NCBI GenBank assembly: GCA_949957035.1
Contig: CATLIP010000019.1
Span: forward strand, 1 to 15,137
From: an uncultured Lachnospiraceae bacterium
GTDB lineage: Bacteria; Bacillota_A; Clostridia; Lachnospirales; Lachnospiraceae
Reading direction: 5' to 3'
DNA length: 15,137 bases
Shown: one piece after another, positions 7,811-14,355 of the stretch
Position numbering within the stretch: the stretch's first letter is position 1
Layout: each line of letters begins with the position of its first letter
Notes under the pieces: generated by a model
The model's input: only the letters and a program-made list of their open reading frames with translations
Told to the model about the DNA's origin: nothing
Database searches by the model: none
Position numbers and translations under genes: made by a program

Positions 7811-9299
7811 CACCCTTCCCGCCGAAAAATACAGAGTTTTTTTCGTACTTTGCCTCGAAGGTTGCCTGGATGGATAATTTTTTGAACTGCTTCATATCGA
7901 CGGAGCTGACCATGACGGAGGTATGCACCTGGCAGCCTCTTAGCTTGGGAAGCTGCTCTAATGCCTGTTTTGCAGCCGGATCTGTTGCCGCGCTGACCGA
8001 GAGGGCAATCAGTACCTCGTCCGTATGAAGTCTTGGATTTTTACTGCCCTGGTACAGTGTCTTGAGCTTCTGAATAGGTTCGATGGCCTCCGGGGAAATA
8101 ACGTGGCGCTCATGCTCGAGTCCTGCCAGCTCCTTTAATGCATTCAAAAGCAGGGCGGCGGAGGCTCCCAGAAGATTGGAGGTCTTACCCGTGATGATGC
8201 GTCCGTCGTGAAGCTGTATCGCAGCGGCGGGTCCGTCTGTTTCCCTGGCCCGCTCAATAGCCGCGTCCACAACCGGACGGTCGTGGACATTGATTCCGGC
8301 CTGATTCATAAGCATCTCGATTTTCATTACTTCGGAGTCGGAACAGGTTCCGAAAAGCAGCCGTTTTAATGAGTCGTAATATCTGCGGATAATCTCCTGA
8401 CAGGAAGCCTCCCGGCATGCCCCGTCGTCGCAGATACAGTTTCCGGCCATGTTGACCCCCATATCCGTAGGAGATTTATAAGGACTTTCGCCGTAAATCC
8501 GCTGGAACATGGCGTTTAACACAGGGAATATCTCTACATCCCGGTTGTAGTTTACGGTGGTTTCGCCGTAAGCCTCCAGGTGGAAGGGGTCAATCATATT
8601 TACATCGTTGAGGTCTGCTGTCGCAGCTTCATAGGCCAGATTGACCGGATGCTTCAGAGGAATGTTCCAGATTGGAAATGTCTCAAACTTCGCATATCCG
8701 GCGGAGATACCCCGCCGGTGCTCCTGATAGAGCTGGGACAGGCAGACAGCCATCTTGCCGCTTCCGGGACCAGGGGCAGTCACTACGGCAAGCGGCCTGG
8801 AGGTCTTAATATAGTCATTCTTGCCGTAGCCTTCGTCGCTTACGATATAGGGCACGTTGGAGGGATAGCCGGGAATGACGTAGTGCCTGTACACCTTAAT
8901 CCCCAGTTTTTCCAGACGGCTTTTGAAGAGGCTTGCGCTCTCCTGGCCGCTGTACTTGGTGATTACTACGCTTCCCACGTAAAGACCCTGCTCCTGATAT
9001 GCGGACATCAGCCTGAGCACATCGGAGTCGTAGGTGATGCCCAAATCGCCCCGAACCTTGTTCTTTTCGATATCCTCTGCGCTGATGGCGATAATAATCT
9101 CTGCCTGGTCGGAAAGCTGCTTTAGCATCCTTAGCTTACTGTCCGGCTGGAAACCCGGAAGAACCCTTGAGGCGTGATAATCGTCGAATAATTTACCGCC
9201 GAATTCCAGGTATAGTTTCTGTCCGAATTGCTCAATACGCTCCCGGATGTGAGCAGATTGTGTCTTGAGATACTTTTCATTGTCAAATCCGATTTTCAT
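7806..9299 (-). CDS. DUF1846 (UPF0371) family protein of unknown function
   Basis: The 497 residues match the length and sequence style of the DUF1846/UPF0371 family (PF08903), found in many Firmicutes and Actinobacteria, with no established function that I know of. The N-terminus MKIGFDNEKYLKTQSAHIRE, GDLGITYDSDVLRL at 84-97 and SPTDMGVNMAG at 276-286 look family-typical. A glycine loop APGPGSGKMA at 175-184 resembles a nucleotide-phosphate loop, but it is not a strict Walker A and no Walker B is obvious. Cysteines at 288, 290, 295 and 300 form a C-x-C-x4-C-x4-C cluster that could hold a metal. No signal peptide or membrane segment is seen, so it is probably cytoplasmic. The ATG follows AAGGGG (complement of 9309-9314) by 9 bases. 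It is divergent from ftsH and is followed after 45 bp by pyrG, with no terminator between. Confidence 0.85.
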   Translation of the reverse strand: MKIGFDNEKYLKTQSAHIRERIEQFGQKLYLEFGGKLFDDYHASRVLPGFQPDSKLRMLKQLSDQAEIIIAISAEDIEKNKVRGDLGITYDSDVLRLMSAYQEQGLYVGSVVITKYSGQESASLFKSRLEKLGIKVYRHYVIPGYPSNVPYIVSDEGYGKNDYIKTSRPLAVVTAPGPGSGKMAVCLSQLYQEHRRGISAGYAKFETFPIWNIPLKHPVNLAYEAATADLNDVNMIDPFHLEAYGETTVNYNRDVEIFPVLNAMFQRIYGESPYKSPTDMGVNMAGNCICDDGACREASCQEIIRRYYDSLKRLLFGTCSDSEVMKIEMLMNQAGINVHDRPVVDAAIERARETDGPAAAIQLHDGRIITGKTSNLLGASAALLLNALKELAGLEHERHVISPEAIEPIQKLKTLYQGSKNPRLHTDEVLIALSVSAATDPAAKQALEQLPKLRGCQVHTSVMVSSVDMKQFKKLSIQATFEAKYEKNSVFFGGKGV

Positions 9300-9375
9300 A
9301 GATATTTTCCCCTTATCTGTCCCATTTTTCTACTGCAATCACACAGGTTGTTTGACTATGTTCACAACTGATTTG

Positions 9376-9404
9376 ATATTAACATAATTTAATATGAAAA
9401 ACAA
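9376..9404 (-). promoter_or_regulatory. Putative sigma-A promoter of the DUF1846 gene
   Basis: On the minus strand TTGTTT (complement of 9399-9404) is 17 bases from TAATAT (complement of 9376-9381). The -10 is preceded by TGT, which gives an extended -10. The predicted start near 9369 leaves a leader of about 70 bases. A perfect 13-base inverted repeat covers the -35. Confidence 0.55.
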
Positions 9405-9413
9405 TTTAATTGT
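9401..9413. repeat. Perfect inverted repeat ACAATT-T-AATTGT
   Basis: Two 6-base arms with a single central T form a compact palindrome in the 217-bp gap between the divergent DUF1846 and ftsH genes. It overlaps the -35 of the proposed DUF1846 promoter and is about 50 bases upstream of the ftsH -35. The geometry would suit a dimeric repressor. The surrounding sequence is very AT-rich, so chance cannot be excluded. It does not match the CIRCE or CtsR heat-shock operators. Confidence 0.35.
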
Positions 9414-9462
9414 AAAAATTCCATAAAAAGCATTAAAAAATCAGTCACAGGCAATGTTTGTA

Positions 9463-9491
9463 TTGATTTCCGGCCGGGCTGTCCGTATAAT
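9463..9491 (+). promoter_or_regulatory. Sigma-A promoter of ftsH
   Basis: TTGATT at 9463-9468 and a perfect TATAAT at 9486-9491 are separated by 17 bases. The predicted start near 9498 gives a short leader of about 19 bases containing the ribosome binding site AGGAGG at 9505-9510. This is the best promoter in the window. No heat-shock operator (CIRCE or CtsR repeat) is seen around it. Confidence 0.7.
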
Positions 9492-9516
9492 GAAAGGGTA
9501 GTACAGGAGGAAGAAG

Positions 9517-11445
9517 ATGGACAACCAGAATAATAATAACCAGAATAACAGGAATCAAAATAATAGAAATAATAAGCAGGGCTTATCGTTCATCATATTG
9601 GTGACGCTGGTTACGTCGATTATGGTTATGGCATTGTTCCAGTTTCAAGGAATGGGCGACGATAACGAGATAAGTTACGATGAATTTCTTGAGATGGTAG
9701 ACGATAAGAAGGTGGAGGAAGTTGTCATCCACAGTACCAGAATCGTAATAACACAGAAGAAGGAGAAAGGACAGAAGGTAGCTAAGGAATACTATACCGG
9801 AGTGGTGCGTGACGATTCTCTGCCGGAGCGTCTTGACAAGGCGGGAGTGAAGTTCAGCCAGCAGATTCCGGACACCACGTCTGCTGTTGTGGCGCAGACA
9901 TTACTGACATTGTTACCTATTGCCGTATTGGTGGGAGTTTTCGTCTGGATGACCAGGAAGATGGCCAAGGGCGGCGGAATGATGGGAATCGGCAAGAGCA
10001 ATGCCAAGATGTATGTAGAGAAGCAGACAGGCGTTACATTCAAGGACGTTGCAGGACAGGATGAAGCCAAGGAATCGCTCCAGGAGGTAGTAGATTTTCT
10101 CCATAATCCGGGGAAATATACAAGCGTGGGTGCGAAGCTGCCTAAGGGAGCCCTTCTGGTGGGCCCTCCGGGAACTGGTAAGACTCTGCTTGCCAAGGCG
10201 GTTGCAGGTGAGGCGAAGGTGCCCTTTTTTTCCTTAAGCGGTTCTGCTTTTGTGGAGATGTATGTAGGCGTGGGCGCTTCAAGAGTACGTGATTTGTTTA
10301 AGCAGGCGCAGCAGATGGCGCCCTGTATCATATTCATCGACGAGATTGACGCAATTGGAAAGAGCCGCGACAATCAACTGAACAGCAATGACGAGAGGGA
10401 GCAGACCCTCAATCAGCTTTTGGCGGAGATGGATGGTTTTGAGAGCAATAAAGGGCTTGTACTTCTTGCGGCGACCAACAGGCCGGAGATTCTCGACCCG
10501 GCGCTTCTTCGACCGGGACGCTTTGACCGGCGGATTATCGTAGAGAAGCCGGATTTGAAGGGAAGGGTAGATGTCCTTAAGGTACATTCCAAGGATGTGC
10601 GCATGGACGAGACTGTGGATTTGGAGGCAATCGCGCTTGCCACAAGCGGCGCCGTAGGTTCTGATCTTGCCAATATGATTAATGAGGCCGCCATCAATGC
10701 CGTCAAGAACGGAAGGACGGCTGTGTCACAGGCGGATTTGTTTGAGGCTGTGGAGGTAGTACTGGTAGGAAAAGAGAAGAAAGACCGCATCATGAGCCAG
10801 GAGGAGAGAAAGATTGTATCTTATCATGAGGTTGGACATGCCCTGGTGAGCGCCTTGCAGAAGGACGCGGAGCCGGTACAGAAGATTACCATTGTGCCAA
10901 GGACCATGGGCGCGCTGGGGTATGTGATGCAGACTCCGGAGGAAGAGAAGTTTTTGAATACCAAGAAGGAATTGGACGCCATGTTAGTGGGATTGCTGGC
11001 AGGACGGGCCGCGGAGGAGATCGTATTTGACACTGTGACAACAGGAGCCTCCAATGATATTGAAAAGGCTACGAAGGTGGCGAGAGCCATGATAACCCAG
11101 TATGGAATGAGTGAAAAGTTTGGACTAATCGGTCTGGAATCTGTTCAGAATCGTTATCTGGACGGAAGGGCAGTATCTAACTGTGGTCAGAAGACTGCTT
11201 CCGAGATTGATAAGGAAGTGATGAGACTTTTGAAAGATTCCTACGAGGCAGCCAAGAATCTTTTGGTGGGCCACCGGAAAGCGCTGGATAAGATTGCGGC
11301 GTTTCTGATAGAGAAAGAAACGATTACCGGAAAAGAATTCATGGAGATATTCCATGAAGTAGAAGGAATTAATCCGGAAGAGAAGAAAGGCAAGAGCGAA
11401 GAGCGGATTGCTATGACTCCGGTTGAGACAGAAGAAGCCATATAA
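9517..11445 (+). CDS. ftsH: ATP-dependent zinc metalloprotease FtsH
   Basis: FtsH is a membrane-anchored AAA+ protease that extracts and degrades damaged membrane proteins and some soluble regulators as a hexamer. The 642 residues are a normal length. An unusual Asn/Gln-rich cytoplasmic head covers residues 3-19. Transmembrane segments are at about 23-43 and 123-146, with the FtsH extracellular domain between. The AAA module has Walker A GPPGTGKT at 216-223, Walker B IIFIDEID at 271-278, and a second region of homology at about 320-340 with Arg332 and Arg335 as likely arginine fingers. The pore loop reads MYVG at 248-251, where Phe is usual in place of Tyr249. The protease site is HEVGH at 437-441, with Asp514 the likely third zinc ligand. 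The ATG is 6 bases after AGGAGG. It has its own promoter and terminator, so it looks monocistronic. Confidence 0.97.
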   Translation: MDNQNNNNQNNRNQNNRNNKQGLSFIILVTLVTSIMVMALFQFQGMGDDNEISYDEFLEMVDDKKVEEVVIHSTRIVITQKKEKGQKVAKEYYTGVVRDDSLPERLDKAGVKFSQQIPDTTSAVVAQTLLTLLPIAVLVGVFVWMTRKMAKGGGMMGIGKSNAKMYVEKQTGVTFKDVAGQDEAKESLQEVVDFLHNPGKYTSVGAKLPKGALLVGPPGTGKTLLAKAVAGEAKVPFFSLSGSAFVEMYVGVGASRVRDLFKQAQQMAPCIIFIDEIDAIGKSRDNQLNSNDEREQTLNQLLAEMDGFESNKGLVLLAATNRPEILDPALLRPGRFDRRIIVEKPDLKGRVDVLKVHSKDVRMDETVDLEAIALATSGAVGSDLANMINEAAINAVKNGRTAVSQADLFEAVEVVLVGKEKKDRIMSQEERKIVSYHEVGHALVSALQKDAEPVQKITIVPRTMGALGYVMQTPEEEKFLNTKKELDAMLVGLLAGRAAEEIVFDTVTTGASNDIEKATKVARAMITQYGMSEKFGLIGLESVQNRYLDGRAVSNCGQKTASEIDKEVMRLLKDSYEAAKNLLVGHRKALDKIAAFLIEKETITGKEFMEIFHEVEGINPEEKKGKSEERIAMTPVETEEAI

Positions 11446-11451
11446 TGAGTG

Positions 11452-11482
11452 AAGCCCGGGAATCCTGTTATTCCGGGCTTTT
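11452..11482 (+). terminator. Rho-independent terminator of ftsH
   Basis: AAGCCCGGGAAT at 11452-11463 pairs with ATTCCGGGCTT at 11470-11480, with one bulged G and a 6-base loop. The stem is followed by a short TTTT at 11479-11482. It begins 6 bases after the ftsH stop. The short T-run may make it leaky, which could matter because no clear uvrC promoter is visible downstream. Confidence 0.75.
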
Positions 11483-11494
11483 ATGCGCATAAAA
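11479..11494. repeat. Perfect 16-base palindrome TTTTATGCGCATAAAA
   Basis: This self-complementary sequence directly abuts, and shares its T-run with, the ftsH terminator, and lies 35 bases before the uvrC ATG. It could be an operator for uvrC or an extension of the terminator. It does not resemble the Gram-positive LexA box (CGAAC...GTTCG). Confidence 0.5.
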
Positions 11495-11516
11495 CTACGA
11501 GATTAATTTAGATTGC

Positions 11517-11522
11517 AGGGGA
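11517..11522 (+). promoter_or_regulatory. Ribosome binding site that fixes the uvrC start
   Basis: AGGGGA lies directly against an ATG at 11523, too close to serve it, but 6 bases from the next in-frame ATG at 11529. The 11529 start gives [18 protein letters not shown], the usual UvrC opening. Confidence 0.75.
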
Positions 11523-11528
11523 ATGACC

Positions 11529-13367
11529 ATGTTTGATATTCAGGAAGAATTAAAGAAGCTGCCAGGCAAACCTGGCGTATACATTATGCATGATGAGAAG
11601 GATGACATTATCTATGTAGGCAAGGCAGTCAGCCTTAAGAACCGCGTCCGCCAGTATTTCCAGAGCAGCCGCAATAAGGGCGCCAAGATTGAGCAGATGG
11701 TAACGCATATTGTCCGGTTTGAATATATCGTTACGGATTCAGAGCTGGAGGCATTGGTACTGGAGTGTAACCTGATTAAAGAACACCGTCCAAAGTATAA
11801 CACGATGCTGATGGACGATAAGTCCTATCCCTTTATCAAGGTGACGGTAGACGAGCCGTTTCCACGGGTTATGCTGGCAAGGAGGATGGTGAAGGATAAA
11901 GCCAAATATTTCGGACCCTATACCAGCGCGGGAGCTGTGAAGGACACCATAGAGCTGATTCGTAAACTGTACAGTATCCGAAGCTGCAACAGGCAGCTTC
12001 CGAAGGATATTGGTAAAGAGAGGCCATGTCTGAATTATCACATTCATCAGTGTAAGGCTCCATGTCAGGGACACATTTCCAAAGAGGATTACCGACGGTC
12101 CATTCAGGAGGTGGTACATTTCCTCAATGGCAATTATGATATCATTTTAAAAGAGTTGGAGAGGAAGATGCAGGAGGCGTCGGAGGCCATGGAATTTGAG
12201 AAGGCAATCGAGTACCGGGAGCTTCTTAACAGCGTCAGGAAGATAGCACAGAAACAGAAGATTACAGATACGGCGGGGGATGACAGAGATATTTTGGCAG
12301 TGGCTATGGAGGAAGAGGATGCGGTTGTCCAGGTATTTTTCATCCGAGGCGGCAGGTTGATTGGAAGGGACCACTTCTATCTCAAGATTGTAAAGGGGGA
12401 GACAGAGGGTGAGATTTTATCCAGTTTTATTAAGCAGTTTTATGCGGGAACACCTTATATCCCCTCTGAGCTGATGCTGCCCATGGCCATAGAAGATATG
12501 GAGGTAATCGAAGAGTGGCTGACAAAGAGACGGGGGCATCGGGTACATTTGCGGATTCCAAAGAAGGGAACCAAGGAGAAACTGGTGGAACTGGCAGGGA
12601 AAAATGCGGCGCTGGTATTGAGCACAGACAAGGAGCGGCTAAAGCGTGAGGAGGGCAGAACCATAGGCGCGGTAAAGGAGCTGGAGAAAATGCTGGGACT
12701 TAGGGGAATCGTGCGGATGGAGGCTTTTGATATCTCTAATACCAGCGGTTTTGCGTCTGTAGGCTCTATGGTTGTATATGAGAGAGGAAAACCGAAGCGC
12801 AATGATTACCGTAAGTTCAAGATTAAGGGAGTTCAGGGGGCGGATGATTATGCCAGCATGGAAGAGGTGCTGACCCGCCGCTTTGAACATGGCATGCGGG
12901 AGCAGGAGGAGGGAAAGGATATGGGAGGATTTACCGCGTTTCCGGACCTGATTCTCATGGATGGAGGAAAGGGACAGGTGAATGTGGCTCTTCGGGTGTT
13001 AGAAGAGCTTCATCTGGACATTCCCGTATGCGGCATGGTCAAGGACGACAATCATCGTACCAGAGGATTGTACTACCAGAATGAAGAGATTGCCATAGAT
13101 AAAAATTCCGAGAGCTTTCGGCTGATTACCAGGATTCAGGATGAGGCTCACAGATTTGCCATTACATTCCACCGAAAGCTTCGGGGAAAAAACCAGGTAC
13201 ACTCCATACTGGATGATATTAAAGGTGTAGGTCCTGCAAGGAGAAAGGATTTGATGCGCCATTTTGAAAATATCGATGCAATCAGGAATGCGACCGTGGA
13301 GCAGCTTAAGGAACTACCGTCAATGAATGAAAAATCTGCACAGGATGTCTATGACTTTTTTCATTGA
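11529..13367 (+). CDS. uvrC: Excinuclease ABC subunit C
   Basis: UvrC makes the two incisions flanking a lesion in nucleotide excision repair, acting with UvrA and UvrB. The chain is 612 residues. The N-terminal GIY-YIG nuclease domain starts with GVYIM at 16-20 and IYVGK at 28-32. Tyr29, Lys32, Arg39 and probably Glu74 are the catalytic set. Cys153, Cys167, Cys175 and Cys179 match the cysteine cluster reported to bind Fe-S in some UvrC proteins. A UVR motif that contacts UvrB is at about 206-238. The RNase H-like second nuclease shows DISNTSG at 401-407, LMDGGKGQ at 476-483 and DEAHRF at 538-543, giving Asp401, Asp478 and His541. Tandem helix-hairpin-helix motifs end the protein (about 558-612). 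Spacing decides for the ATG at 11529. An hprK promoter overlaps the 3' end, but readthrough into hprK is also likely. Confidence 0.97.
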   Translation: MFDIQEELKKLPGKPGVYIMHDEKDDIIYVGKAVSLKNRVRQYFQSSRNKGAKIEQMVTHIVRFEYIVTDSELEALVLECNLIKEHRPKYNTMLMDDKSYPFIKVTVDEPFPRVMLARRMVKDKAKYFGPYTSAGAVKDTIELIRKLYSIRSCNRQLPKDIGKERPCLNYHIHQCKAPCQGHISKEDYRRSIQEVVHFLNGNYDIILKELERKMQEASEAMEFEKAIEYRELLNSVRKIAQKQKITDTAGDDRDILAVAMEEEDAVVQVFFIRGGRLIGRDHFYLKIVKGETEGEILSSFIKQFYAGTPYIPSELMLPMAIEDMEVIEEWLTKRRGHRVHLRIPKKGTKEKLVELAGKNAALVLSTDKERLKREEGRTIGAVKELEKMLGLRGIVRMEAFDISNTSGFASVGSMVVYERGKPKRNDYRKFKIKGVQGADDYASMEEVLTRRFEHGMREQEEGKDMGGFTAFPDLILMDGGKGQVNVALRVLEELHLDIPVCGMVKDDNHRTRGLYYQNEEIAIDKNSESFRLITRIQDEAHRFAITFHRKLRGKNQVHSILDDIKGVGPARRKDLMRHFENIDAIRNATVEQLKELPSMNEKSAQDVYDFFH

Positions 13368-13378
13368 TGTGATATAAT
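13351..13378 (+). promoter_or_regulatory. Putative extended -10 promoter of hprK
   Basis: A perfect TATAAT at 13373-13378 is preceded by TGA, forming an extended -10. A weak -35 (ATGACT, 13351-13356) lies 16 bases upstream. The -35 falls within the last codons of uvrC and the predicted start is near 13385, about 26 bases before the hprK ATG. TTGACA at 13380-13385 lies downstream of the -10 and has no partner. Confidence 0.5.
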
Positions 13379-13410
13379 CTTGACAAGGAATTAAGAAGAA
13401 GGAGAAAAGT

Positions 13411-14337
13411 ATGGCAGGTAGAGTTGAGTTGAAGAAAGTTGTGGAGAAGATGGACCTCAAGAATCTTACCCCCAATGTGGATATCGGGGATAAGACTCTT
13501 GGGATTCCGGACATTAACCGTCCGGCGCTGCAGCTTACAGGATATTTTGAACATTTTGATTCTGACAGAGTACAGTTAATCGGATATGTGGAATATACAT
13601 TTCTGGAAAAGATGGATGAGGAGCATAAGAGGGAGATTTACACGCAGTTATTGTCCTATCCGATTCCGTGTATTGTATTTTCAAGGAGTTTAAAGCCAGG
13701 ACAGATGCTGCTTGAGATGGCGGAGGCAGCCAATATTCCGGTCTTTAATACGGAGAAGAAGACTGCCCAGTTTACGGCTGAGATTATCCGCTGGCTGAAT
13801 GTGGAATTGGCGCCCTGTATCTCTATCCACGGCGTTCTGGTAGACGTATATGGCGTAGGCGTTCTAATCATGGGCGAGAGCGGGATTGGAAAGAGCGAGG
13901 CGGCCCTTGAGTTAATCAAGAGGGGGCACCGTCTGGTCAGCGATGATGTGGTGGAGATTCGTAAGGTCAGCGACGCCACGCTGGTGGGAACCGCGCCGGA
14001 TATTACCAGACATTTTATCGAGCTTAGGGGAATTGGTATCGTTGATGTTAAGACGCTCTATGGTGTGCAGAGTGTGCGAGAGACACAGAATATTGATTTG
14101 GTTATCACATTGGAGGATTGGGATAAGGACAAGAAGTATGACCGCCTGGGAATGGAGGAAGAGTATACGGAGTTTTTGGGAAATAAAATCGTATGCCATC
14201 AGCTTCCAATCCGTCCGGGACGGAATCTGGCAATCATCGTGGAGACGGCGGCGATTAACTACCGGCAGAAGAAGATGGGATATAATGCGGCACAGGAATT
14301 GTATAAGAGAGTGCAGCAGAATTTGACGAAAAAATAG
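13411..14337 (+). CDS. hprK: HPr kinase/phosphorylase
   Basis: This bifunctional enzyme phosphorylates HPr on Ser46 when glycolytic intermediates are high and removes the phosphate when they are low, thereby controlling CcpA-dependent catabolite repression in Firmicutes. At 308 residues it has the typical length. The N-terminal domain (1-about 125) is followed by the kinase core: catalytic-region His140 in SIHGVLVDVYG, Walker A GESGIGKS at 155-162, LVSDDVVEI at 175-183, and the family signature IELRGIGIVDV at 203-213. The C-terminal helix with NLAIIVETAAINYR (272-285) is also typical. The ATG follows AAGGAG at 13399-13404 by 6 bases. The gene has its own likely promoter and is followed 18 bases after its stop by the glucokinase gene. 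From gene order known in Clostridia, murB, rapZ, whiA and an HPr gene may follow outside the window. Cytoplasmic hexamer in the family. Confidence 0.97.
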   Translation: MAGRVELKKVVEKMDLKNLTPNVDIGDKTLGIPDINRPALQLTGYFEHFDSDRVQLIGYVEYTFLEKMDEEHKREIYTQLLSYPIPCIVFSRSLKPGQMLLEMAEAANIPVFNTEKKTAQFTAEIIRWLNVELAPCISIHGVLVDVYGVGVLIMGESGIGKSEAALELIKRGHRLVSDDVVEIRKVSDATLVGTAPDITRHFIELRGIGIVDVKTLYGVQSVRETQNIDLVITLEDWDKDKKYDRLGMEEEYTEFLGNKIVCHQLPIRPGRNLAIIVETAAINYRQKKMGYNAAQELYKRVQQNLTKK

Positions 14338-14355
14338 GAAGAGAGGGTAAAGAGA

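Noticed and set aside
8580..9125. A 181-codon open frame on the plus strand inside the DUF1846 gene
   Set aside because: It is fully antisense to DUF1846, has no ribosome binding site or recognisable motif, and disappears as an artefact of codon bias on the other strand.
9300..9516. A heat-shock operator (CIRCE or CtsR) upstream of ftsH
   Set aside because: Neither TTAGCACTC with its inverted partner nor the tandem GGTCAAA heptads are present on either strand.
9792..10373. A 193-codon minus-strand frame inside ftsH
   Set aside because: It is antisense to the conserved FtsH AAA domain, and its composition is that of the reverse complement of that domain.
11495..11528. A LexA (SOS) box or a sigma-A promoter directly before uvrC
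   Set aside because: No CGAAC-N4-GTTCG-like sequence is present. The nearby TTAATT and TTTAGA have no -35 at a proper distance.
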